A DNA stretch of 11,127 bases from a bacterium (GCA_018814465.1 JAHIZR010000156.1:1-11127); one strand, 5' to 3'; positions 1 to 8,171 are shown, counted from the stretch's first letter. Numbers and translations: made by a program. The notes: a model not told the origin generated them from the letters alone.

Positions 1-777
1 ATGGACATCGTGATATTCGGGATGCTCGTTGTAGCACTTTTCGAGCCGGTAGTTGGGAATCCGCTCTTCGAGATGATGAATATGATGGAAGCCGATATTG
101 CCGGTGAACCATTGCAGGATGCGCGGCAGCTTATAGAAAGAACTGCCCTGCATGGCGGCATGCGCATAATTCCACTCCGGCCCGCGCTTCCAGTAAGTGT
201 ATTCGAACTGATGCTGAATATAGAACAGCCAGATTCCGAAGCCCGCCGCGAAATAGAGAATCGGAGTTGCGATGAGCAGGAAATTCTGAATACCGATCCA
301 CCAACTGAAGCCTGCTGCGAGAGCTAAAATCAGCAAGTCGGTAAAGAGCACATTGCGCTTATCTTTTTTGGAGTACTGTTTGGAGTCCGCTACCCGGCGA
401 TTGATAAACAGGAACAACACCAGCGGTCCCAATAATAAAAAGACCAGCGGATTGCGATAGGCGCGGTAGTACACGCGTTCCTTCTTTGACAATTGCATGT
501 ACTCTTTAGCCGTATAGACATCCATATCGCCGAATCCGCGCGCGTCCAGATTTCCGCTGCTCGCATGATGCAGGGCATGCTGTCGCCGCCAATAATAATA
601 CGGAATAAGCGTGAACATGCTGCACAGCACTCCGATGCGATTATTCAGCTTGCGCGACCGGAAAAAAGAGCCGTGACCGCAATCATGCTGAATAATGAAG
701 ATGCGAATCATGAAGCCGCTCGCGACAAGTCCCAGTCCGAGCGTCAGCCAGTAGGACACGGACAGCGACAGGAACAT
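1..777 (-). CDS. Membrane fatty-acid desaturase, C-terminus beyond left edge
   Basis: Integral membrane di-iron desaturase that introduces a double bond into an acyl chain of membrane lipids, using oxygen and an electron donor. Translating the minus strand with codons ending at base 1 gives 259 residues from the ATG at 777. The three histidine boxes are intact: HDCGH (31-35), HALHH (67-71) and FHHIHHLEERIPNY (HxxHH at 231-235). Hydrophobic stretches lie before box 1 and around residues 105-125 and 143-190. The spacing and the text around the boxes match the bacterial delta-12/omega-6-like branch. The frame stays open upstream to 927, and its translation just before the ATG (SIWQIADSFLPFIALVYLM) resembles the usual family N-terminus. 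The ATG at 777 is therefore only the first canonical start and may not be the true one. The final few dozen residues lie outside the window. Substrate and regioselectivity cannot be read from sequence. Confidence 0.9.
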   Translation of the reverse strand, partial: MFLSLSVSYWLTLGLGLVASGFMIRIFIIQHDCGHGSFFRSRKLNNRIGVLCSMFTLIPYYYWRRQHALHHASSGNLDARGFGDMDVYTAKEYMQLSKKERVYYRAYRNPLVFLLLGPLVLFLFINRRVADSKQYSKKDKRNVLFTDLLILALAAGFSWWIGIQNFLLIATPILYFAAGFGIWLFYIQHQFEYTYWKRGPEWNYAHAAMQGSSFYKLPRILQWFTGNIGFHHIHHLEERIPNYRLEKCYNEHPEYHDVH

Positions 778-842
778 CAGATAGACCAGCGCGATAAAGG
801 GCAGAAAGGAATCGGCGATTTGCCAGATGCTGGAGCTGAGAG

Positions 843-858
843 CAGGACCTAAGTCCTG
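843..858. repeat. 16-bp inverted repeat in the desaturase leader/N-terminus
   Basis: CAGGAC-CTAA-GTCCTG is a perfect 6-bp inverted repeat with a 4-base loop. It lies about 70 bp downstream of the possible -10 box and upstream of the first ATG of the desaturase. If translation really starts at 777 it would sit in the leader and could act as an operator or mRNA hairpin. If coding begins further upstream it is more likely incidental. No U-tract follows on either strand, so it is not a standard terminator. Confidence 0.3.
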
Positions 859-935
859 AAGTGATGGGGATGAAAGTTTGTTTTGAATAATGAAGCTCGC
901 GATAGGTCGGTAATTAATGGGATATGGTTATAAGT

Positions 936-941
936 ATTATA
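936..941 (-). promoter_or_regulatory. Possible -10 box ahead of the desaturase
   Basis: The minus strand reads TATAAT, a perfect sigma-70 -10 hexamer, in the short gap between the redoxin stop and the open frame of the desaturase. Transcription would begin near 929. No good -35 hexamer is found 16-18 bp upstream, so the desaturase might instead be read through from the efflux operon, which points the same way. The gap is AT-rich, so a chance match is possible. Confidence 0.3.
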
Positions 942-969
942 CGTCTATAAATCAATTCAGGTTTCGCTT

Positions 970-1845
970 TTACTCCCGCAGGGCGCGCACCGCTTCGAGA
1001 ATCGGCACCATCTCCGGAGGATCCCATTCATCTCCGTAGACATGTTTATACCGGATAACTCCCTCGCTGTCCAGCACAAACACGGAAGAGTTGGGGAGTT
1101 GCGCCATTTGATGAATGCCGTAGGCGCGCATCACGGCTGAAACATCATCCGACAACAGGGGAAGCTCAACCTTCAATGAATCCCGCCACTTTGCCGCGAC
1201 ATCGGGAGCATAGCCGTGAATCACCGCGATTTGCGCTCCCGCCTCTTGAAAATTTTCCCGGTTCGAGTTCAGTCTAAGCAACAGGTCGCGGCTCAAAGGT
1301 TCCCAGTCCGCCGACCGGATAAACGCCACGACGAGATTCCCCTGCTTCAATAGATCAAGACTGCGTATCATCGAACCGTCCGTATTCGGTAGACAGAAGC
1401 CGGGCGCTTTGTCTCCGATTTCCGTTCCGATGGAATCCAGACTGTGAAAATTCCTGCACACCAGTCGCCCGCCGCTTCTTTTGGCGGGATGAAATTCGCA
1501 GCCGACTGCGCTTGCCACGGAATCGGTCCGCACATAGGGAACGCCGTTGTAGTCCAGATAGGAATTCTGGTCTTCCAGAAAGATCGGGACACAGTGCGCG
1601 CTTGTGGCCAGCACGATCAGCGGCAGCTCGTCGGGAACAATGATCTGAATCCGCAGCAAGCCGGTCGCTTGATTGAGGTTGATAAAACTGGTTTGCTTGT
1701 TCACCGAGAGTGCGGACAATTCAATCGTGCTGTCGATGTCGACACAGTGCACCATTGCGGTGGTCTCCGTGACGCGAGGCGCGGCTGTCAAACCTGCCGC
1801 CAGCAGCAGGCAGCAAACCGCATACAGGAATCTATGCAGCTTCAC
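970..1845 (-). CDS. Exported thioredoxin-fold redoxin (AhpC/TSA-like) lacking the peroxidatic cysteine
   Basis: The C-terminal half, about residues 143-291, has the AhpC/TSA redoxin layout: an opening IGDKAPGFCLPNTDG, the strand VVAFIRSADW, then a helix, and later VFVLDSEGVIRYKHVYGDEW. In family members the strand is followed by W-C-P-x-C; here it is W181-E-P-L-S185, so both usual active-site cysteines are missing and peroxidase chemistry by the normal route is unlikely. The N-terminal half (about 35-135) is not a domain I can name. Part of it, GVPYVRTDSVASAVG, loosely recalls the copper amine oxidase N-domain-like repeat. The GTG at 1845 is preferred because it gives a clean signal peptide (MKLHRFLYAVCCLLLAAGLTAA) and overlaps the RND stop by 14 nt. 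The alternative ATG at 1890 adds 15 residues inside the pump gene. The overlap implies translational coupling to the efflux operon. A scaffold, sensor or binding role is possible but unproven. Confidence 0.8.
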   Translation of the reverse strand: MKLHRFLYAVCCLLLAAGLTAAPRVTETTAMVHCVDIDSTIELSALSVNKQTSFINLNQATGLLRIQIIVPDELPLIVLATSAHCVPIFLEDQNSYLDYNGVPYVRTDSVASAVGCEFHPAKRSGGRLVCRNFHSLDSIGTEIGDKAPGFCLPNTDGSMIRSLDLLKQGNLVVAFIRSADWEPLSRDLLLRLNSNRENFQEAGAQIAVIHGYAPDVAAKWRDSLKVELPLLSDDVSAVMRAYGIHQMAQLPNSSVFVLDSEGVIRYKHVYGDEWDPPEMVPILEAVRALRE

Positions 1846-4800
1846 GGCTCGTGGCAGTCTCCAGTTGTTCCAATGGTGCGGAAGAGTCATATCCGACCCG
1901 CAAATGCAGGTCTTCCAGAATCAGATACATGGTCGGGGTTACCAGCAGAATCACGAAGGCCGTAAACAGCACACCGCAGCCGAGACTGATCGCCATCGGG
2001 ATCATGAAACGCGCCTGAATCGAAGTCTCCAGCAGCAGCGGGAAAAGGCCGAAGAACGTTGTCAGCGAAGTCAGGATAATCGGCCGGAAACGCCGGACGC
2101 CCGCTTCGACAACCGCTTCTTCGGAGGTCATGCCGTTTGCTCGCGCGCGATTGACGAAGTCGATGAGCACCAGCGATCCGTTGACGACGACGCCTGCTAA
2201 GGCTACGAAGCCGAACATGGAAAGCATGCTCAGATCATATCCGAGGATGATGTGTCCCAGCACGGCACCCACTAATCCGAACGGAATGACGCTCATTACG
2301 ATGAAGGGCTGTGTGAAACTGCGCAGCGGAATCGCCAGCAATCCGTAAATCAGAATCAGGGCAAACATGAAGCCTGTGTACAAGCTTCCCATGGACTCTG
2401 CTTGATTTCTGCGTTCTCCCTCGAGATCAACGATTAAACCGGGATAATCGCGCTGCATCTGCGCCAGGATACCTTCATTCAGCACCGTCATGATTTCGTC
2501 GGCATTGGAGATTTTATTATCGACGGAAGCCGTGACTTCGACAATGCGGCGGCGGTCGGTGCGTTTGATTTCGCTGTATCCGCGTCCATCCTCGACATAA
2601 GCCGCTTCGTGAAAGGGCACCTCGCCGCCCATCGGAGTTCGCAGCATCATCTGGTCGATATCCTCCAGTGATTCTCTTTCATCTTTCGGATAGCGCACCA
2701 TGACCTTGACTTCATTGCGGCCGCGCTGCAGACGCAGCGCTTCGGCTCCGTAGAAAGCGGATCGCACCTGTGCCGCCAGATCGCTTTCGGTGATGCCCAG
2801 AGATCTGGCCGCGGGCTTGAGCTTCAGCTGCAGTTCACGTTTTCCTTCGGTATGCGAATCCGCGATCTCGGAGACGCCGTCGAAAGTGCCAAGGGTTTCT
2901 TTCAGTTTGTCGACCGCTGTCAGCAGAATATCGAAATCGTCATGCGAGAGCGCGATTCCGAGATCCGGTTGACCGGCCATCAAGTCGGAAGAGAAGACCA
3001 GCCGTTCGACACCGGGAATTTCACCCACTGCATCGCGCCATTCGATCGCGAACTTAACTGTAGAGATGTTGCGCACATCGGGTTCCTGAAACAGCATCAG
3101 AACCTGTCCCAGATTGCCGCTGAAATTTTGCGACGAACCATGTCCGGATTCCACGAACATGACTCCCGCCGCCGAGAAGACATGTTTGATATTTGAGATC
3201 GAGTCTTCGCGTTCCGCATCATACTTTACGACCAGTTCTTCGCCGATTTTTCGGATCTGATCAATGATCGCCTTTGTTTCCTCATAGGGTGTTCCCGGAG
3301 GCATTGTGAGCTGAACATTGACTTCGTCGGAGTCGATTTGGGGGAAGAAGACGAACTTAATGAAACCGCCGCCGAACAAGCCGATCGTCAGCAGGATGAA
3401 AGCCGTCGCGATCGCCGCGGTCGTGTAGCGGTTGCGGATTGCCTTGATCACAACCGGTTTATAAACATTTTGAATATAGCGCTGCAGCCATTCGTCCACG
3501 TGATGGCGGTGCGATTCGATTCGCTTCCAGAAATCCGCTTTACTGCTGCTGATTTTACCCGACAGATGTGACGGCAAGACAAAGAGGGATTCCACCAAAG
3601 AGATCATTAAGACGGAGATAACAATGGTGGGGATGACCGACATGAATTTCCCCATTGCTCCGGAGACAAACAGCAGCGGCAGAAACGCGGCTACCGTGGT
3701 CAGCACTGAGAAGATGACCGGGCCGGAGATTTCGATGGTGCCGTCAACCGCGGCCTTGAAAAACGATTTGCCCTGTTCTCGATGCGAGTAGACGTTTTCG
3801 CCCACCAGAATCGCATCGTCGACAACGAGACCCAGCGCCAGAATAAACGCGAACAGCGACAGCATATTTATCGAGACATCGAAGGCGGGCATCAGGAAAA
3901 TCGCGCCGAGGAAAGAGACGGGGATTGCGATTGCGACCCAGAACGCCAGCCGCAGTTCAAGGAACAAGCCGAGGATGATCATGACAAGGATCAATCCCAT
4001 GGTTCCGTTGCGCTGCAGCAAATCAAGTCGTTGCTGGAGAATCACCGACCAGTCCATTCCTACATCGACATGCATCGTCGGGGGAAGGCCGGCGTTGTAT
4101 TCCGCGATGTATTCCCGCACCGTAGCGGCCACGTCTTTCGGCGACTGATTTCCGACGCGATAGACATTGAGCATCGCGGCCGGTTGGCCGTCGAAAGCAG
4201 TCTGGTAATCGGCGTCTTCGAAAGCATCCTTAATGGTTGCGATATCGGAGAGAAAAACCTGTCCTCCATCGGGGCGAGTGAGCACGGAGATTTGCGCGAA
4301 CTCGTCACCCGTATAGCGTTTTTCGCGCGTGCGGATCAGCACTTCGCCGCCTTCGGTCTTTACCGAGCCGCCCGGCAAGTCCAGCGAAGAGCGGCGGATA
4401 ATTCCGGCGACCTGCTGCAGCGTCAGGTTATAGGAGCGCAGCGTTTCTTCGCTGATTTCCACAGAGATTTCGTAGTTTCTGACCGCTGAAAGTTCGACCT
4501 GCGTGATATTCGGTTTTGCCAGCAATCCGTCCCGTATCATCTCCGCATGTTGAGTCAAGGCCAACTCGGAAGCGTTGCCGTACACAATGAGCGAAATCAC
4601 TTCCATGCGTGCCAGCACACTGGTGATGACGGGTTCTTCCGCCTCTTCCGGGAAGGTGAGAATGCGGTCGACTTCCGATTTGACATCATTCAGCGCCGCG
4701 TCGACATTCGAGTTTTCGAGCAGTTCAATGGTAACCTGTCCCATGCCTTCGATGGCTGTGGAGCGAATACGCTTCACGTTATCCAGGCTGCTGACCGACT

Positions 4801-5008
4801 GTTCGATAGCTCGGACGATGCCGTCTTCGACCTCAAGCGGACCCGCTCCCGGGTAGGCGACGGAGACCATGATCCGGTCCGCTTCGATTTCCGGAAAGAC
4901 TTCCTGCTTGATATTTTTTCCGATGATGAGTCCGCCGGCAACAAGCAGAATCATAAGCATATTGGTGGCGACGTGATTTCCCGCCATCCATTTAATCGCT
5001 CCTCTCAT
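1832..5008 (-). CDS. RND-family efflux pump, inner-membrane permease (HAE/AcrB-like)
   Basis: Proton-driven export pump of the inner membrane and the engine of a tripartite system with the two genes before it. At 1058 residues it has normal RND length. It starts with a transmembrane helix (about 9-30), followed by a large periplasmic porter domain, helices from about 340, a second periplasmic domain (about 565-870), and closing helices to about 1030. TM4 carries the paired aspartates of the proton relay, D397 and D398, in LGLVVDDAILVGENV. TM10 reads AGVVVNGSLVLIDF, so Asn943 stands where AcrB has Lys940. This is a recurrent feature of a non-AcrB branch as I recall it. The start ATG at 5008 overlaps the stop of the fusion protein (ATGA). 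The order MarR, channel, adaptor, pump argues for drug or toxic-compound efflux, but the substrate is unknown. It is not CusA-like in context. Confidence 0.95.
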   Translation of the reverse strand: MRGAIKWMAGNHVATNMLMILLVAGGLIIGKNIKQEVFPEIEADRIMVSVAYPGAGPLEVEDGIVRAIEQSVSSLDNVKRIRSTAIEGMGQVTIELLENSNVDAALNDVKSEVDRILTFPEEAEEPVITSVLARMEVISLIVYGNASELALTQHAEMIRDGLLAKPNITQVELSAVRNYEISVEISEETLRSYNLTLQQVAGIIRRSSLDLPGGSVKTEGGEVLIRTREKRYTGDEFAQISVLTRPDGGQVFLSDIATIKDAFEDADYQTAFDGQPAAMLNVYRVGNQSPKDVAATVREYIAEYNAGLPPTMHVDVGMDWSVILQQRLDLLQRNGTMGLILVMIILGLFLELRLAFWVAIAIPVSFLGAIFLMPAFDVSINMLSLFAFILALGLVVDDAILVGENVYSHREQGKSFFKAAVDGTIEISGPVIFSVLTTVAAFLPLLFVSGAMGKFMSVIPTIVISVLMISLVESLFVLPSHLSGKISSSKADFWKRIESHRHHVDEWLQRYIQNVYKPVVIKAIRNRYTTAAIATAFILLTIGLFGGGFIKFVFFPQIDSDEVNVQLTMPPGTPYEETKAIIDQIRKIGEELVVKYDAEREDSISNIKHVFSAAGVMFVESGHGSSQNFSGNLGQVLMLFQEPDVRNISTVKFAIEWRDAVGEIPGVERLVFSSDLMAGQPDLGIALSHDDFDILLTAVDKLKETLGTFDGVSEIADSHTEGKRELQLKLKPAARSLGITESDLAAQVRSAFYGAEALRLQRGRNEVKVMVRYPKDERESLEDIDQMMLRTPMGGEVPFHEAAYVEDGRGYSEIKRTDRRRIVEVTASVDNKISNADEIMTVLNEGILAQMQRDYPGLIVDLEGERRNQAESMGSLYTGFMFALILIYGLLAIPLRSFTQPFIVMSVIPFGLVGAVLGHIILGYDLSMLSMFGFVALAGVVVNGSLVLIDFVNRARANGMTSEEAVVEAGVRRFRPIILTSLTTFFGLFPLLLETSIQARFMIPMAISLGCGVLFTAFVILLVTPTMYLILEDLHLRVGYDSSAPLEQLETATSREAA

Positions 5009-6174
5009 TGGGTCGACTCCTTCAGGACAGGCCGCAGTTTGGTGCCCTGTGCCGCGCCCACCAGCGCGGTTAACACGACTTGTTCGCCTTCACGGACTCC
5101 TTTGCTGATAAAAGCTTCATCGCGTGAAGTCCTGTCCACTTCCACCCGTCGTATATCCAAGGTGCTGTCATCGGCGACGATCCACACCACCGAATCGCTG
5201 CGCAAGGACGATCTGGGCAGCAGAATATTATGCTCGATCATCCTGCCTTCAATCGTGATATTCACAAACGCGCCGATATTCAAACCCACACTGTGCTTTT
5301 CATTCGGGGTAAACGGATTATCGATGCGTACCACCGCCTTGGCGAGCCGTCCGATCGAGTCGATCACACCGACGCCTCGGTGCACATAGCCGTCCCACTG
5401 CATGCCGTTCAGGCCTGCGACGCGAACGACAGCCGGTGAGCCGGGGATTTCCAGCCATTGCATTTCATTCAAGGGAAGCCGGACGTCGATTTCGACAAGA
5501 TCAGTTGAATAGATTCTTGCCACCGCCTGTCCCGGATTAACGAATTGACCGAGATCGGCCATTTCATCGCGAATCCGGCAGTCGAATGGCGCGCGCAAAG
5601 AGGTGCGTTCCAGACTTAATTTGGCGCTCTCCAGACGCGCCTGCGCTGAAGACAGATTTGCTTCCGCCTGCTTCAATTGCGGACCATGCAGAACCAGCGC
5701 ATCCGGTTCTTCCGTTGAGATGCCGCTATCTTTGTTGAGCCGTTCCCATTCCTGCGCGGCAACACCGGCTTGCGCTTTTGCGAGTGAGTATTGATACTCG
5801 GCTTGAGCCACGGCTGCTTCCGCTTGATCGACAGCCAACTGGTAGTCGATCTCCTCGATCCGCAGCATCATGTCGCCCTTCCTGAAGGAACCGCCGGAAA
5901 CGAACTCAGGACTGATCCAGTCGATTTTACCGGAGACCTGCAGCGCCAGCGCAATTTCGCGGTGCGGGCGAACCGTGCCTTGCGCGTTCACGATGGCGGG
6001 CGCGTTCACAGCTTTCGCAATCATAGTTTCCACGAGCGCGCCGCCGTTAACAGGTTCGACGGTTGCCGGCTGTTTGCGGGTGGAAATCATGATAACCATC
6101 AGCAGGACAGCACCCACGATGATGAAAAGGGGGAGCAGCTTACGCAGTTTTTTATGTGATTTCTCTTGTGTCAT
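5005..6174 (-). CDS. RND efflux periplasmic adaptor (HlyD/MFP family)
   Basis: Membrane fusion protein linking the RND pump to the outer-membrane channel. Its 389 residues show a short basic N-terminus and one membrane anchor (about 13-30). The first half of a biotinyl/lipoyl-like domain follows (about 71-108, with GGSFRKGDMMLRIE), then an alpha-hairpin coiled coil rich in Ala, Gln and Glu (about 111-190). The second lipoyl half is LRAPFDCRIRDEMADLGQFV (193-212), followed by beta-barrel and membrane-proximal segments to the end. There is no lipobox, so it is anchored by the helix and not by lipid, unlike AcrA. Start and stop overlap the neighbours by 4 nt each (ATGA), which fixes the start and suggests stoichiometric coupled translation with the channel and pump. 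Confidence 0.93.
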   Translation of the reverse strand: MTQEKSHKKLRKLLPLFIIVGAVLLMVIMISTRKQPATVEPVNGGALVETMIAKAVNAPAIVNAQGTVRPHREIALALQVSGKIDWISPEFVSGGSFRKGDMMLRIEEIDYQLAVDQAEAAVAQAEYQYSLAKAQAGVAAQEWERLNKDSGISTEEPDALVLHGPQLKQAEANLSSAQARLESAKLSLERTSLRAPFDCRIRDEMADLGQFVNPGQAVARIYSTDLVEIDVRLPLNEMQWLEIPGSPAVVRVAGLNGMQWDGYVHRGVGVIDSIGRLAKAVVRIDNPFTPNEKHSVGLNIGAFVNITIEGRMIEHNILLPRSSLRSDSVVWIVADDSTLDIRRVEVDRTSRDEAFISKGVREGEQVVLTALVGAAQGTKLRPVLKESTQ

Positions 6175-7622
6175 TTCAGTGATGTCTCCCTGTGTAGTTT
6201 GCGCGTGAGCGCATACTCTTCGATAATCTCATCCGTCCAGCCGCCACCTAAAGCGGTGGCAAGATCGATGCGGTAGTCGATCAATTCACGGCGCGCCGTT
6301 AAGAGGCTGCTTTGCGCGTTATAGTGACCGGTCTGTGCCAGCAGCACCGGCAGATAATCTGAAATTCCCTGCAAATATTGATCGGTTGCCCGCCGCAGCG
6401 AGTTCCGGGCGGCTTCAGCCTGCGTCTCAAGATGCGCAATGCGTTCCCTTTGTTTGGCACCCTTGACGAGCGCGTCTTCCACTTCGCGAAACGCATTCAG
6501 CAATGTCTGTTTATACCCCGCGGCCAGTTCTCGATACCCGGCTTCCGCCTGCTGCGCGATGGCTTGTCTGCGCCCGCTTTCGAACAGCGGCATCGTAATT
6601 CCCGCCATGAGATTCCACAACAGATTATCAGGATCAAGCACTTCTTCCAGATCTTCGCTGATGCTGCTCCCGGTTCCGGTTAAGGTAATGCGGGGAAAAC
6701 GGTCCGCGTTCGCCGCCGCCCATCTTAAGTCCGCCGCCGCCAGTCTCGCATGAGCCGCTCGCACATCCGGACGCCGCAGCATCAATTCGGACGGCAGACC
6801 GGCTTCGATTTCATCAACCGGCTTCGGCAGTTCATCAAGCGTTCCGCTGATGCCGGTTTTGGGATACTTGCCGAGTAGCACCGATAAGGCATGTTCAACC
6901 GTTGCCAGACTTGCGTCGACAGCCGCTTTACGGGCTTTGGATTGCGCCAGATTGCTTTGCGCCTGATAGACATCCAGTGAGGTCACGATACCGCGAGTGT
7001 ACCTTTCCTTGACAAGATCGAGATATTCCTCATTAGATTGCACGGTCTGTTCCAGCAGCTTTTGCTGGGCGCGCAGCTCGACCGCCGCGAAGTAGGTTCG
7101 TCCGACCTGTGCGGTGACCGTCATCAGCGTTGCCCGCAGGTCATTCTCGCTGGCAATCAAATCCGCATAGGCCGCTCCTCGTTGGGAATACAGCTTTCCC
7201 CATAGATCGATTTCGTACGCGGCAGTGGCCCGCACATCATAGTATTCGAGGTCGCTCGCCGGGAATTGCGGAGCGAATTGCGATTCCCCGTTCGTATAGT
7301 TGCCGGCGACGGAAACCGTCGGCAGAATGGTTGCTCGCGCCGCGCGTTTGCCGGCCCGGTAGCGGTCCAGATTCGCTAAGGATCGTTCGACCGTCAGGTT
7401 TTCCGCAAGCGCCCGGTCGATGATACCATTGAGCGCACTGTCTTCGAACATGGGCCACCAGACCGTATCCTCGAATTCGCCGGACTGCACAATCTCAAGA
7501 TATGAGGCAGGCACGTCATCTACCTTTGGCGCGGAATGTCTTTGCAAATATCCGCACCCTGACATCAGGATGAGAGGGATCAGCGCGAGGAACGCGCGTT
7601 TAGTCATTAGCTTTAGTTTCAT
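6171..7622 (-). CDS. Outer-membrane efflux channel lipoprotein (TolC/NodT family)
   Basis: Outer-membrane exit duct of the tripartite pump. From the ATG at 7622 the product has 483 residues and a lipoprotein signal, MTKRAFLALIPLILMSGC, with the lipid-bearing cysteine at 23. It then shows two repeated outer-membrane efflux protein units rich in Ala, Gln, Leu and Arg. Motifs typical of the NodT class include WWPMFEDSALNGIIDRAL, TILPTVSVAGNYT, AAYEIDLWGK and GLPSELMLRRPDVRAAHARL. The frame stays open to an ATG at 7745, but that start would add an unlikely leader lying inside marR. A second good start is the ATG at 7607, only 8 nt before the marR stop, which would shorten the leader by five residues. 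No strong ribosome-binding site separates the two. The stop overlaps the adaptor start by 4 nt. Confidence 0.93.
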   Translation of the reverse strand: MKLKLMTKRAFLALIPLILMSGCGYLQRHSAPKVDDVPASYLEIVQSGEFEDTVWWPMFEDSALNGIIDRALAENLTVERSLANLDRYRAGKRAARATILPTVSVAGNYTNGESQFAPQFPASDLEYYDVRATAAYEIDLWGKLYSQRGAAYADLIASENDLRATLMTVTAQVGRTYFAAVELRAQQKLLEQTVQSNEEYLDLVKERYTRGIVTSLDVYQAQSNLAQSKARKAAVDASLATVEHALSVLLGKYPKTGISGTLDELPKPVDEIEAGLPSELMLRRPDVRAAHARLAAADLRWAAANADRFPRITLTGTGSSISEDLEEVLDPDNLLWNLMAGITMPLFESGRRQAIAQQAEAGYRELAAGYKQTLLNAFREVEDALVKGAKQRERIAHLETQAEAARNSLRRATDQYLQGISDYLPVLLAQTGHYNAQSSLLTARRELIDYRIDLATALGGGWTDEIIEEYALTRKLHRETSLK

Positions 7623-8124
7623 ATGATGAATTTGAGGTGTTTTCCTTTTGTTGGTTTTCGTCGCATGGCAGCAGCAGATCTGCTCTGTCGAGATTCGTGA
7701 TGATATCCCGGAGCACAGCAACTGCCGCAGCAATTCGATCTTCACTGAAACCTTTTGTCGCGCGAGCGTGGATTGCCTGTGAAATTTTCATCACCTCGCT
7801 TGCAGTCATCCGTCCCTTGTCGGTCAGGGATATTATCTTGACCCGGCGATCATCGGGATGAATGGACCTTTCGACATATCCGGCCTCCTCGAGCGAATCA
7901 ATCTGACGAAGTACCGACGGATGAGTATGTTCAAGGTGCTTGGCAATCTCAACCAGAGAACTCGATTCTCCCGTGATCTCAAGTTTGCCATAAAGAATAA
8001 GCAGCACAAAGGCTTCGGCCGATTTCAATCCGATCAGACTCGCTTCTTTGTCAAGTTGTGACCGAAACGCCTGTGCTGCCTTGTTGCACCAATAGGCTAA
8101 AATTTTCTGCGGATCTGATAGCAT
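7600..8124 (-). CDS. MarR-family transcriptional regulator
   Basis: Dimeric winged-helix repressor of 174 residues, slightly longer than the family norm of about 140-160 because of a polar C-terminal tail (about 155-174). The DNA-binding part is plain: a helix-turn-helix at about 55-80 (SLVEIAKHLEHTHPSVLRQI), then LEEAGYVERSIHPDDRRVK with the family DDRR wing at 91-94, and LTDKG at 100-104. Helices at both ends form the dimerisation region. It is the first gene of the efflux operon, and its 3' end overlaps the channel gene. The natural inference is that it represses its own promoter and the pump genes and is released by a pump substrate. Only two cysteines are present (13 and 154), so thiol sensing of the OhrR/MgrA kind is not obvious. 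The ATG at 8124 has no strong Shine-Dalgarno sequence. Confidence 0.92.
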   Translation of the reverse strand: MLSDPQKILAYWCNKAAQAFRSQLDKEASLIGLKSAEAFVLLILYGKLEITGESSSLVEIAKHLEHTHPSVLRQIDSLEEAGYVERSIHPDDRRVKIISLTDKGRMTASEVMKISQAIHARATKGFSEDRIAAAVAVLRDIITNLDRADLLLPCDENQQKENTSNSSYETKAND

Positions 8125-8157
8125 TGAGTAGGTTTGATAAATATTAGTTCTGAAACA

Positions 8158-8171
8158 TGTAGCAGGCTACA
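8158..8171. promoter_or_regulatory. Candidate MarR operator (14-bp perfect palindrome)
   Basis: TGTAGC-AG-GCTACA is a perfect 6-bp inverted repeat with a 2-bp centre. It touches the -10 box and covers the predicted transcription start of the marR operon. MarR proteins usually bind short palindromes of this size overlapping their own promoter, so a dimer bound here would block transcription. Binding by this particular protein is inferred. Confidence 0.45.

Noticed and set aside
1..852. Plus-strand open frames at 1-327 and 493-852
   Set aside because: They are antisense to the desaturase, whose three histidine boxes read cleanly on the minus strand. Their translations show no domain-like features.
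928..969. Rho-independent terminator after the efflux operon
   Set aside because: No GC-rich stem followed by a T-run is present in the gap. The operon may read through into the desaturase.
1444..2200. Overlapping plus-strand frames over the redoxin/RND junction
   Set aside because: Both are shadows of genes with recognisable products. There is no ribosome-binding site or family resemblance.
3782..5389. Long plus-strand open frames (235 and 280 codons) opposite the pump and adaptor genes
   Set aside because: The opposite strand encodes well-conserved RND and HlyD proteins. The antisense translations are rich in His, Arg and Gln and look like mirror reading of a biased codon set.
7623..7745. 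Upstream ATG at 7745 for the outer-membrane channel
   Set aside because: It would add about 41 residues encoded within marR and bury the lipoprotein signal, which begins naturally at 7622 or 7607.
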